Position numbers and translations under genes: made by a program. The notes beneath the pieces were generated by a model that ran no database searches, was not told where the DNA came from, and worked only from the letters and a program-made list of their open reading frames with translations. Of a stretch of 36,794 nt of DNA, positions 15,871 to 23,452 are shown in pieces (position 1 is the first letter of the stretch; each line of letters begins with the position of its first letter). The stretch is taken from the NCBI GenBank assembly GCA_958449715.1, contig CAUDIU010000008.1, positions 1 through 36,794 of the forward strand, read 5' to 3'. This DNA comes from an uncultured Clostridium sp. (lineage in GTDB: Bacteria > Cyanobacteriota > Vampirovibrionia > Gastranaerophilales > Gastranaerophilaceae).

Positions 15871-17192
15871 ATCTCTACCTCAAATAATCTATTCCAAGGG
15901 AATTTATAATCTATTTTATATTCTGACTTTAATTTGTCAAAAACAACATTCTCATAATGTCGCATTTCAGCGGTAATTTTATCAACATCAGGGGATTTTA
16001 GATTTTGACGAACATTTGCTTGATATGCCCAGTCATCTAAAAATCTTACTGTTTGAAGTTTTTGGAACGCAGACCTATCAAAACTTTCAGCAAAATATTT
16101 TACTTTTGCACCGCAAATAAGACTACCTAAAGAATTTGCTGAAGTATTCCAAGCTGAATACCCGTAAAAGTTTTCATTCAAATCATTTTCAAATAACTTT
16201 TTAACAAAAGCATTATCAGCACCATTCGCAAATCTCACATCTGCAATCATGAAATTCTTATCAGGAGTTTTAAATTCTCCACCAAACGGTTCTGTAGGGA
16301 CTTTCATGACGATTTCGCCCTGCTTATCTTTAAAGTTGTTCACATACAATAAAATATCCGCATCACAAGGCTCACAGATGTCACAACCTGCAAGATTTAA
16401 TTGACCTTTTACAGATTTTTCAATAGATACATCTTCGTAATTTGAAATCAAATCCTTACAATCAGGCTCTAAAAATATCGGAGCAACTTTCAATTTCCCT
16501 TTAATCGAACGAGCAAGCAAGGTAAGAGGAATTTCATCAGCTCCAGTTTTCACAAAACCGCCTAATTTTTCTAATTCTCGTGCTTCCTGAACATTAAAGC
16601 CATATTCTGCGCAATCATCTTTTGAAAAAATAAGCGTATTAAATATTTTTTCTTTTTGCCATTCGAGGTAAATCTTATTTATTTCAAAATTTCTTTTACG
16701 AGTGGAGAGATAATCATTTAAAATCTCCTCCGGAACTTCATTTTTGCAAATTGTACCGAATTTGTCCATGCAGAATGAATAATTAAAAATCTTTTTTCCC
16801 CATTTGTTCCAATATTCTTTTTCTTCCTCGTTTATATTGTTATTTGAAATTCTCATAATGCTTGAAAAAGCATAAATTTCAGCCTGTTTTTCTTTTAAAA
16901 TCTCTTTTAATTTTTCGATTCTTTCCTTAATTTTCTCAAAAGAATCATTCGAACGTCTGGAAGAAATCAGACCACCATAAGCTACAGTATCAAGAGACAA
17001 AATAATAGCATCAACTTTTGGTAAATCTTTGAGCCACTGAAAAATTTTATCCACATCAGCGTATTTAGTTAAATCGCCAAGCCATTCTCTTGCGGGCATA
17101 TACAATCGTATATTACCGTCCATAGCACATATCTGCTCAGGTAGAGTATAACATACAGGTCTATTATCTATTGGTACAAAAGCTATGTTCAT
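15861..17192 (-). CDS. DUF4127 family protein
   Basis: This belongs to a family of unknown function (DUF4127). Recognisable family landmarks are AFVPIDNRPVCYTLP at the N-terminus, MPAREWLGD, IILSLDTVAYGGLISSR near residue 80, and VRFANGADNAFV plus GYSAWNTSANSLGSLI in the C-terminal half. The 443-aa protein is cytoplasmic by appearance, with no signal peptide. I set the start at the ATG at 17192, because a perfect TATAAT lies six bases upstream and the extra in-frame residues up to 17237 would overlap that promoter. The gene heads a two-gene unit with mntP (10-bp overlap). Coupling to a manganese exporter may mean a metal-linked role, but that is inference. Confidence 0.88.
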   Translation of the reverse strand: MNIAFVPIDNRPVCYTLPEQICAMDGNIRLYMPAREWLGDLTKYADVDKIFQWLKDLPKVDAIILSLDTVAYGGLISSRRSNDSFEKIKERIEKLKEILKEKQAEIYAFSSIMRISNNNINEEEKEYWNKWGKKIFNYSFCMDKFGTICKNEVPEEILNDYLSTRKRNFEINKIYLEWQKEKIFNTLIFSKDDCAEYGFNVQEARELEKLGGFVKTGADEIPLTLLARSIKGKLKVAPIFLEPDCKDLISNYEDVSIEKSVKGQLNLAGCDICEPCDADILLYVNNFKDKQGEIVMKVPTEPFGGEFKTPDKNFMIADVRFANGADNAFVKKLFENDLNENFYGYSAWNTSANSLGSLICGAKVKYFAESFDRSAFQKLQTVRFLDDWAYQANVRQNLKSPDVDKITAEMRHYENVVFDKLKSEYKIDYKFPWNRLFEVEICI

Positions 17193-17198
17193 AAAACT

Positions 17199-17204
17199 AT
17201 TATA
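17199..17204 (-). promoter_or_regulatory. -10 box of the DUF4127-mntP unit, leaderless arrangement
   Basis: A perfect TATAAT on the minus strand ends six bases before the ATG at 17192. A TTGTTT lies 16 bases further upstream as a possible -35 box. No ribosome site is present. Confidence 0.6.
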
Positions 17205-17239
17205 TGTTAATATTGAATTTAAACAAAAAGGTAACAATT

Positions 17240-17956
17240 ATGACACATAACAAATCTCAAAAAAATTATGAGGACAGCTATATAATAATTGACAAAAATC
17301 CTGAAACAATTCATGTAATGTTCAATATGATCTCAAAAAAGTACGATTTCATGAATAATTTAATGTCATTCGGAACTCATAATTTTGCTAAATATAAAAG
17401 TGTAAAAAATTTGGATATAAAACCGCACACAAAAATTATTGACCTATGCTGCGGAACAGGCGACCTTGCAAGAATTGCAAAAAAAATCCAACCTGATGCT
17501 ATTGTAACTGGAATTGATTTTTCAGAAGAAATGCTCAAAATTGCAAAAAATAAAACCCAAAATAGCAAAATTCAATACCTGCAAGGAGATATCACAAATT
17601 TGCCTTATGAAGATAATTCCTTTGATATCGTGACAATGGGTTTTGGTCTAAGGAATATTTTGAATGCTGAAAAAGCAGTAGAAGAAATTTATAGAATTCT
17701 AAAACCAAACGGAAGTTTTCTCCACTTAGATTTTGGGAAAAATAATAATCTTGGGAAAATCTACGATAAACTTACCCCAAATTTGGCAAAAATATTTACA
17801 AAAAATTATTTTTCTTACGAATACCTGATTAAATCAAAACAAAATTTTCCATCTCCTGAAGATTTAATCAAAGACTTTGAAAGCAAAGGATTTAAATTGA
17901 AAAAACGTCAGGATTTTATATTCGGAATAATATCATCACAAATTATGACAAAATAG
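17240..17956 (+). CDS. menG: Demethylmenaquinone methyltransferase (MenG/UbiE family)
   Basis: This is a SAM-dependent C-methyltransferase that finishes menaquinone (or ubiquinone) synthesis. Family landmarks are ISKKYDFMNNLMSFG near the N-terminus, the SAM-binding loop IIDLCCGTGDLARIA, VTGIDFSEEMLKIA, and FDIVTMGFGLRNILNAEKAVEEIYRILKPNG. The 238-aa length is standard. The start at 17240 is the one matching the family; it has a modest ribosome site (AAGGTAA). Upstream in-frame residues would run into the divergent DUF4127 promoter. If the quinone is made in full, the cell has a menaquinone-based respiratory step, but the other men genes are not in this window. Confidence 0.92.
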   Translation: MTHNKSQKNYEDSYIIIDKNPETIHVMFNMISKKYDFMNNLMSFGTHNFAKYKSVKNLDIKPHTKIIDLCCGTGDLARIAKKIQPDAIVTGIDFSEEMLKIAKNKTQNSKIQYLQGDITNLPYEDNSFDIVTMGFGLRNILNAEKAVEEIYRILKPNGSFLHLDFGKNNNLGKIYDKLTPNLAKIFTKNYFSYEYLIKSKQNFPSPEDLIKDFESKGFKLKKRQDFIFGIISSQIMTK

Positions 17957-17980
17957 GATTTAATAAAAATTAAATCCTAT
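17953..17980. terminator. Palindromic hairpin holding the stop codons of two convergent genes
   Basis: A perfect 12-bp palindrome pairs 17953-17964 with 17969-17980, with a four-base loop. The menG stop TAG (17954-17956) lies in one arm and the stop of the convergent dehydrogenase (17970-17972) in the other. It lacks a clear T-run, so termination strength is uncertain. Confidence 0.65.
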
Positions 17981-18995
17981 ATGAATTTCCGCCTTTGACA
18001 ATATCACTTATTGCTATAAAAGTTTGATTTAAAATGTAATCTATAGCATCTTTTGTATCATAAGCAATATGAGGGGTAATTATTACATTATCCAATTTTG
18101 CAAGATCTCGTAAAATTTTCGTCTCCTCAACACATTTCAAATTATTATTCACCATCTTTGCGAAATTTTCACATCTGAAACTTACATCTTCACAAGTAAC
18201 CACATCTAATGCTGCTCCTTTAATTATTCCCTCAGATACAGCATCATACAAATCTTTCATGCAGACTAATTCTCCTCTTGAAGCATTTATCAAATAGGCA
18301 GTTTTTTTCATCAACTTAAACTGTCCTGCAGAAAACATATGATAATTATCCCCAGTATATGGCAAATGCAAAGTTATAATATCCGATTTTTTTAAAAGAG
18401 TACTAAAATCTACATACTCAATATCATGCCCGTTAGTTTTCAATTCTTGTCTTTGGACTAAATCATAAGCTAAAACCTTCATTCCGAAAGCCTTAGCGAC
18501 TTTGTATACAGCAAACCCGATATTACCTGTCCCTACAATCCCTAAAGTTAATTCAGACAAATCTCTGCCGATAAAATCCCTGCAATCAATATTTCCGTCC
18601 AGAAAAAATCTTGAGGCAGGAATAATATTCCTAACTAATGTTAAAATTAATCCTATTGTAAATTGTGCAACAGATTTTGCACCATAGGCTTCTACATTTA
18701 TGACAGAAATATTTTTTTCTTCTGCTGAACTCGTGTCAATATGATCAATTCCCGTTGATCTTGTAGAAATAATCCTCAAATTTTTAAAAGCTTTTATGAC
18801 ATTTTTTGTCACTTGAGAATTTACAAAAACACTGATTACAGAAGTACTATCCAATAATTCTTCTGGTAAAAATTTGATTGTTTCTTCAGTTAAACTATCA
18901 TTATAAAAAGTAATCTCAAAATTTTCTAACTCATGAGTTCCAAAAAAATTTTTTTCACTATCACGATAATCAAAAACTAACATTTTTATTGTCAT
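17970..18995 (-). CDS. ldhA: D-isomer-specific 2-hydroxyacid dehydrogenase, probable D-lactate dehydrogenase
   Basis: This is an NAD-dependent reduction of a 2-keto acid, most likely pyruvate to D-lactate, which regenerates NAD in fermentation. The NAD-binding motif is LGIVGTGNIGFAVYKVAKAFG. The catalytic Arg lies in INASRGELV and the catalytic His in ITPHIAYDT. The DNVIITPHIAYDT spacing and the MLVFDYRDSEKNFF opening resemble LdhA/DddH-like D-lactate dehydrogenases more than glycerate or phosphoglycerate enzymes. The 341-aa length is typical. The start has a good ribosome site (AAGGGGAA). Together with glucokinase and PPi-phosphofructokinase it supports a fermentative lifestyle. Substrate choice is inferred from family resemblance. 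Confidence 0.88.
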   Translation of the reverse strand: MTIKMLVFDYRDSEKNFFGTHELENFEITFYNDSLTEETIKFLPEELLDSTSVISVFVNSQVTKNVIKAFKNLRIISTRSTGIDHIDTSSAEEKNISVINVEAYGAKSVAQFTIGLILTLVRNIIPASRFFLDGNIDCRDFIGRDLSELTLGIVGTGNIGFAVYKVAKAFGMKVLAYDLVQRQELKTNGHDIEYVDFSTLLKKSDIITLHLPYTGDNYHMFSAGQFKLMKKTAYLINASRGELVCMKDLYDAVSEGIIKGAALDVVTCEDVSFRCENFAKMVNNNLKCVEETKILRDLAKLDNVIITPHIAYDTKDAIDYILNQTFIAISDIVKGGNSYRI

Positions 18996-19194
18996 AAATT
19001 CCCCTTATATTTTTTATCTGTTTACTTTGCATAACATATCCTAAAAAGCATAAAAGCTCTCCTTATGAATTATTTACTCAACAATCGTTTATTCTATTAC
19101 TCGAAAGTACATAATCTAAGAATAATTAATTAATAAAAAGTTGAATGAAAACGAAAATAAAAAAGTTTATTCTAAAAATGTGAAAGGAGTTAAA

Positions 19195-19677
19195 ATGAAA
19201 CACGACTTAATAATTCGCGAACCTGAATTATATTTCGATAGTATCCATAATGAATTAAATAATTTTTTACGCGATACATTGCTTATACATTCAATGGCAA
19301 ACCCTCTTAATATAAAAAAGACATCAATTTGGCGTCCTGCAATAGAAGTCAAACAAAATGACCAAAACTACAAAGTAAAAGTCCAACTTCCAGGAGTTAA
19401 TAAAGATGATATAGAAGTCGAACTCGATAACGATTTTATGACAATCTCCGCTGAAATTAAGGAAGAAGCGGAAGAAAAAGAAGAAAAAGCCAAAAATGAA
19501 CGCTATCACACATCAGAATTTCGCTATGGAAGATACCAAAGAACAATCTCTTTTGATCAGCCGATAAAAATAGATGAAACAACTGCTGTATATGATAAAG
19601 GAATTTTAAAAATTACAATTCCAAAAGTTCAAACAGAAAATAAAGAACCTAAAAAATTAGAAATAAAAGAAAAATAA
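19195..19677 (+). CDS. Small heat-shock protein, Hsp20/alpha-crystallin family
   Basis: This is an ATP-independent holdase chaperone that binds unfolding proteins in the cytoplasm and forms large oligomers. The alpha-crystallin domain covers about residues 45-145: WRPAIEVKQ, VKVQLPGVNKDDIEVELDND, then EFRYGRYQRTISF and GILKITIPK. The domain is followed by a short charged tail. The start is the ATG at 19195, with a strong ribosome site (AAAGGAG). An in-frame TTG at 19141 lies in the leader. The protein is 160 aa. No CIRCE-type or HAIR-type operator is seen upstream. Its stop is only about nine bases before the start of the candidate noncoding RNA, so the RNA might come from the same transcript. 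Confidence 0.94.
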   Translation: MKHDLIIREPELYFDSIHNELNNFLRDTLLIHSMANPLNIKKTSIWRPAIEVKQNDQNYKVKVQLPGVNKDDIEVELDNDFMTISAEIKEEAEEKEEKAKNERYHTSEFRYGRYQRTISFDQPIKIDETTAVYDKGILKITIPKVQTENKEPKKLEIKEK

Positions 19678-19685
19678 TCATAAAA

Positions 19686-20058
19686 AAGTCTGTGTAATAA
19701 AAACTACGCAAGACTAAACAAAACTTCGTATCTCAAAGCCGAATCATCCGAGATATTTTCGGGTTCGGGGGAACGTGTCATAAAACATTATGAAAATGCA
19801 TTCACGTTCTAATTTCGAAGCAGATGATAGTGATAATCTGCATAACTTCCCGAAGAAATAGCGGCGGGATACGGACGGTTACCCGATAGGGAAAAAGATT
19901 ATGAATGACATAAATTGATTGTCTGATGATAAAACACCCTTTTCTCTTCAACTCCGCAATAACAACGGATATAGCGAAAAGCATAATCTAAAACCTAAAT
20001 GACGGTAATCGATAACCAAGACACGGGGTGTAGATATAGTGGCATTCCGTGTCTTTTT
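19686..20058 (+). ncRNA. Candidate structured noncoding RNA, about 370 nt, class unknown
   Basis: The 509-bp gap between hsp20 and the amidohydrolase has no convincing gene but many nested stems and GC-rich patches (for example GCGGCGGGATACGG) unlike other gaps here. Stems seen are 19687-19696/19702-19713 (bulged); CTTCG/CGAAG (19724-19728/19816-19820) enclosing CCGAA/TTCGG (19739-19743/19764-19768) and GAACGTG/CACGTTC (19771-19777/19803-19809); GCAGAT/ATCTGC (19820-19825/19836-19841); and CGGG/CCCG near 19865-19885. TATCTC/GAGATA (19729-19734/19750-19755) could form a pseudoknot with the CCGAA stem. G-U pairs in the first stem and in the terminal stem favour the plus strand. The RNA ends in a strong terminator. 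It lacks the conserved cores of tmRNA, RNase P RNA and SRP RNA. No clear promoter of its own is visible. Confidence 0.6.
20018..20058 (+). terminator. Terminator of the candidate RNA
   Basis: The stem pairs 20018-20030 with 20043-20055: 13 bp, including AAGACACGG/CCGTGTCTT and two G-U pairs. It is followed by a T-run. The next gene starts 130 bases later, so this could end a free RNA or act as a leader terminator for that gene. Confidence 0.88.
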
Positions 20059-20084
20059 ATATACAAATATAGGTTTTGTATATA
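20058..20084. repeat. AT-rich inverted repeat after the RNA terminator
   Basis: TATATACAAA (20058-20067) and TTTGTATATA (20075-20084) form a perfect 10-bp dyad directly after the terminator. It could be a second weak terminator or a protein-binding site before the amidohydrolase gene. The remaining ~100 bp to that gene are AT-rich without other clear signals. Confidence 0.5.
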
Positions 20085-20186
20085 AAAATATATTGAATTA
20101 AATTTCCTTAATAAACTAACAAAAAATAAAATTATCATTTTTAATAAACTAAAGCATTTTAAGAAGTAAATAATAAGAAATTTTGT

Positions 20187-21161
20187 ATGCAAATATATAA
20201 TAGTACAATAAATCCATATAATACACCAAACTTTAAAGGTAAAATTATTGATTCGCACGTTCACTGTGGCAAATGGACAAACGATTTATTTTCAACAAAT
20301 GATGTACTTGAATTTTTTAATAGAAAATTTAATAACGGTAAAGATACTATTGATAGTGTAATAATATCTAATCTTGATTGTATTATAAATAATAAAAACA
20401 AAACTCCTTATATGGATGAATTAGGCGGGAATCTTAAATTACTTAAAAAATGTTTAAATAATGGTAAACTTATCCCATTTGTTGTATGCCAACCAGGACA
20501 TGGAGCAGCAGAAAATATTGAATTATTGTTAAATAGATACCCTGATTTAATTAAAGGGTTAAAATTCCACCCTGCTTGCCTTGATTTACCAGCAAATGAT
20601 GTAAAATATATTCCTTATATGAAACTTGCAGAAAAATACAATAAACCTTGCCTATTTCACAGCGAAGTTATAACAGATAAAAACAATAATTTTATAAGAA
20701 CTGGAGTATCTGATCCTGAATATATTTATGAAACAGCAAGACAATTTCCTAATGTTCCTGTTATCTTAGGGCATATGGGATTAGGTGGCGATAAAGCTCA
20801 TGAAGCAGGGATTGCAACCCTTATTAATTCAATTGAACGAGGTGATGCAAAGTTATACGCAGACTTAGCTTGGGTTGATTGGGATAATCCAACAAAACCT
20901 CATATTGTAGAAGTTGTTGATAAACTTTTACATAGCTCAAAAGGAGATAAAACTGAAAGATTATTATTTGGAACAGATGCACCATTAGGAGTTTTTGGAG
21001 AAAAAGCATTAAAACAAAAAGACTCTTATGACATGAATATTAAAAATATAAAACAAGCCATTAAAGACAATTTTGGTAATGATGCAAATAAACTAATCAG
21101 TCGTATATTTTACAGAAATAGTAAAAAATTACTAAATCAGAATTTTGATAAAATATCTTAA
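20187..21161 (+). CDS. Amidohydrolase-superfamily metal-dependent hydrolase with N-terminal FKG element
   Basis: This is a predicted TIM-barrel metallohydrolase of the Amidohydrolase_2 type. The metal-site pattern is complete: DSHVHCG (HxH) near residue 22, LKFHP, LFHSE, LGHMG and FGTDAPLG (final Asp). The reaction cannot be named; relatives include decarboxylases and lactone or amide hydrolases. The first ~19 residues are an Asn/Pro-rich lead ending in PNFKG, just before the barrel. It has no signal peptide features such as a hydrophobic core. There is no ribosome site. It is a distant paralogue of the product at 27050-28126, whose metal site is altered. It lies downstream of the candidate structured RNA, which might regulate it. 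Confidence 0.88.
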   Translation: MQIYNSTINPYNTPNFKGKIIDSHVHCGKWTNDLFSTNDVLEFFNRKFNNGKDTIDSVIISNLDCIINNKNKTPYMDELGGNLKLLKKCLNNGKLIPFVVCQPGHGAAENIELLLNRYPDLIKGLKFHPACLDLPANDVKYIPYMKLAEKYNKPCLFHSEVITDKNNNFIRTGVSDPEYIYETARQFPNVPVILGHMGLGGDKAHEAGIATLINSIERGDAKLYADLAWVDWDNPTKPHIVEVVDKLLHSSKGDKTERLLFGTDAPLGVFGEKALKQKDSYDMNIKNIKQAIKDNFGNDANKLISRIFYRNSKKLLNQNFDKIS

Positions 21162-21193
21162 TTTTAATCTAATTTTTCACTAACTGAAAAAAT

Positions 21194-22519
21194 TCATTCA
21201 CTTACAAAGTTTATAAGTTTTTTAATGTCCTTATTCCAAGTCCCATTCCAATTTCTTATAATAACATCTGCAGGACTTATGCCGTTTAATGTGTATTCTT
21301 TTATTGAATCAAGGTATTTTTCTTCGCCTGTATCCATTTCTATTAAAGATTTTTCAGCAATATATAAAATTTCTTTTGCAATATCTTTTACTAAATATTT
21401 TCCAATTTTTGAATTTAAAGCACTTTTTGGAACATTATATCTTAGTTCCGAAAAATCCCTATATTCAAAATCTTTAAATAATTCTTCAATTTCTTGCATA
21501 GCACTATGACTATATAAAATACCTTTATAAATCGCTAAAATTGAATATTGCAAATTTTTCCCGACACAATCATGGTTTCTGATTTCTATAAAATTACGCA
21601 TTCTAACTTCAGGAAAATATAAATTTGCATGAAGCATAAAATCATTTATATCAGCTTGAAAATCTTCATAACCTGATTGCATAAACTGATTAAAATCTAT
21701 TTTCCCGTTTATCGGAATAGCACCTGATTCTCTGTTAATAAAAATCATTGGAGATTCGAATACATAATCCAAATATTCTTCAAAAGAAAATTTATCATCA
21801 ATTTGTCCGACAAAACCGCATCTGTCATTATCAGTGTTTAACCAGCTTAGAGCTCTAAAACTTTTATATCCTGTCTCTACCCCGCCTCTTATCGGAGAAT
21901 TTGCAAACATAGCTGTCATAAAAGGAGTTAATTTATTTGCTACACGGAATTTATCAATTGCATCTTCCTCACTTTCAAAATCAACGCAGCATTGAACCCC
22001 TGCAGTTTCACGCATCATAACATCAGATAAAATTCCCCACAAATACTTTGCCATAATGTGATAACGTTTTTTAGGAATAAGATTTATTGACTTATGAGTA
22101 GATAATGGAGATACCCCGTAATTTAAAAGTGTAATTCCCATTTTATCCAAGATAGGAGACATTTTTTTGTTCAAGTCGTCAATTTTATTTTTAATATCAT
22201 CAATAGTTTTTTCAGGTTTCAAACTCAATTCAATCTGAGATCCGGGCTCAAGTGTCACAGTATCATGCCCTTGTTTTAACCCAATAATATTATAATCATC
22301 AGTAATATAATCCCAATTTTCTTCCTTAGCAAAATTTCTTAAAAAATTACATACACCATTATCCGAAGAATAATCAACAGCCTTTGACGTCACAGAAAAA
22401 ATAGGCAGCCTTTCATATTCAATACCAATTCTGAATTGTTCTCGTGATTTACAGCCGCTTTGGAACAATTTTAAAATTTCTTTTTTGTCTAATTTTTCCT
22501 GTGTTTGAATGTTACTCAC
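21194..22519 (-). CDS. gshA: Glutamate-cysteine ligase, GCS2 (plant/cyanobacterial) type
   Basis: This enzyme joins glutamate and cysteine with ATP, the first step of glutathione synthesis. Landmarks of the GCS2 type are GIEYERLPIF near residue 33, TLEPGSQIELS, YGVSPLS, PKKRYHIMAKYL and ETAGVQCCVDFESEEDA. Further on come FANSPIRGG and a WLNTDNDRCGF segment. These match plant, alphaproteobacterial and cyanobacterial GshA, not the E. coli type. The 441-aa length is usual. The start is a GTG at 22519 with GGGGG upstream, and a perfect TATAAT lies at 22541-22536. No gshB is nearby, so the final product (glutathione or gamma-glutamylcysteine) is unsettled. It diverges from rsmA. Confidence 0.9.
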   Translation of the reverse strand: MSNIQTQEKLDKKEILKLFQSGCKSREQFRIGIEYERLPIFSVTSKAVDYSSDNGVCNFLRNFAKEENWDYITDDYNIIGLKQGHDTVTLEPGSQIELSLKPEKTIDDIKNKIDDLNKKMSPILDKMGITLLNYGVSPLSTHKSINLIPKKRYHIMAKYLWGILSDVMMRETAGVQCCVDFESEEDAIDKFRVANKLTPFMTAMFANSPIRGGVETGYKSFRALSWLNTDNDRCGFVGQIDDKFSFEEYLDYVFESPMIFINRESGAIPINGKIDFNQFMQSGYEDFQADINDFMLHANLYFPEVRMRNFIEIRNHDCVGKNLQYSILAIYKGILYSHSAMQEIEELFKDFEYRDFSELRYNVPKSALNSKIGKYLVKDIAKEILYIAEKSLIEMDTGEEKYLDSIKEYTLNGISPADVIIRNWNGTWNKDIKKLINFVSE

Positions 22520-22535
22520 ATTAACCCCCTATCCA

Positions 22536-22541
22536 ATTATA
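22536..22541 (-). promoter_or_regulatory. -10 box of gshA
   Basis: A perfect TATAAT lies on the minus strand, 16 bases before the GTG start. The predicted leader is only about 10 bases, just enough to hold the GGGGG ribosome site. The -35 region is not convincing. Confidence 0.5.
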
Positions 22542-22593
22542 ACATCCACAAAATTAACAAAAAAAAATTATTAAAACATTTACCTGTGTGTGG

Positions 22594-22602
22594 TATTATT
22601 AT
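22594..22602 (+). promoter_or_regulatory. -10 region of rsmA-ispE
   Basis: TATTAT occurs in two overlapping registers (22594-22599, with an extended TGG before it, and 22597-22602). The rsmA ATG at 22610 follows after 10 or 7 bases. The mRNA would be leaderless or nearly so; AGGTAAG before the ATG is at best a weak ribosome site. Confidence 0.45.
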
Positions 22603-22609
22603 AGGTAAG

Positions 22610-23452
22610 ATGAACTACTTCGAACGGGCAAAATACTTTAGAACTAAAAAAAGACTTGGTCAAAACTTTCTTATTGACGGGCAGACTATCGCTGATATCA
22701 TTGACTTTGCAGAGATTAAGTCTGACGATACAGTAATTGAAATCGGACCTGGAGTTGGATTTGTAACAGAACAATTAGTAAAGCATGCCAAACGAGTTAT
22801 TGCAATTGAACTTGATGAAGAAGCTATAAAAGAATTGCAAAAACTTGATGCTCCAAATCTTGAAATAATCCATAATGACATTTTGAAACAAGATTTGTCA
22901 GAATTATGTGAAGGCAAAGTAAAAGTCGTTGCAAATATTCCATACTACATCACAAGTCCTATTATTGCTCATTTACTTGGTGAAGTAGATGATTTGAATA
23001 ACAAAAACAGAAATAAAATAACAGATATTTTACTAATGGTGCAAGAAGAAGTAGCAAGAAGAATGGCTGCAAATGAAAATTCTTCAGGAAAACAATACGG
23101 GCTTTTGACAATTCTTTCACAATTTTGGGCAGATGTAAAAATCATGAAATTAGTCGGAAGACGCTCTTTTTATCCTGCTCCAAAAGTTAATTCCGCATTA
23201 GTAAAACTTGATGTGAGAGAAAAACCTCTGCTTGAATTAACAGATTATTCTCATTTTAGGAAAACTGTTAAAGCAGGATTTTCACAACGAAGAAAAAATA
23301 TTAAAAATTGCCTTTTATCTGCAGGATTTGCAAAAGAAAATATTCAAAACGCTCTTGCAAAATTAAATCTTGATGAAAATGTAAGAGGTGAAAAACTCTC
23401 AATAGAAACTTTCGGGAAATTGTCGGAGGCATTGATAAACAATGGAAATTAA
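22610..23452 (+). CDS. rsmA: 16S rRNA dimethyladenosine transferase
   Basis: This enzyme dimethylates two adjacent adenines (A1518 and A1519 in E. coli numbering) near the 3' end of 16S rRNA during small-subunit assembly, using SAM. Landmarks are KKRLGQNFLID at the N-terminus, VIEIGPGVGFVTEQL (SAM loop), VIAIELDEEA, NIPYYITSPI (catalytic NxPY motif) and FYPAPKVNSALVKL. The family-typical start is MNYFERAKYF at 22610; the frame is open from 22505 but those residues do not look like the family and cross the divergent gshA start. The protein is 280 aa. It overlaps ispE by 11 bases, a pairing found in many bacteria. Confidence 0.95.
   Translation: MNYFERAKYFRTKKRLGQNFLIDGQTIADIIDFAEIKSDDTVIEIGPGVGFVTEQLVKHAKRVIAIELDEEAIKELQKLDAPNLEIIHNDILKQDLSELCEGKVKVVANIPYYITSPIIAHLLGEVDDLNNKNRNKITDILLMVQEEVARRMAANENSSGKQYGLLTILSQFWADVKIMKLVGRRSFYPAPKVNSALVKLDVREKPLLELTDYSHFRKTVKAGFSQRRKNIKNCLLSAGFAKENIQNALAKLNLDENVRGEKLSIETFGKLSEALINNGN

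Noticed and set aside
15871..16000. Manganese riboswitch (yybP-ykoY) before mntP
   Set aside because: The mntP start lies inside the upstream coding region, and no matching leader is visible.
19790..19861. A 23-codon reading frame inside the candidate RNA
   Set aside because: It has no ribosome site, lies across predicted stems, and its product does not resemble a tmRNA tag or a known small protein.
19686..20058. tmRNA or RNase P RNA as the identity of the structured region
   Set aside because: The length (about 370 nt) fits, but the RNase P core (GAGGAAAGUCC and ACAGAA elements) and the tmRNA acceptor/T-loop and ALAA-type tag are absent.
22505..22609. N-terminal extension of RsmA
   Set aside because: The extra residues do not resemble the family and would overlap the divergent gshA start. 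The -10 region sits just before the ATG at 22610.
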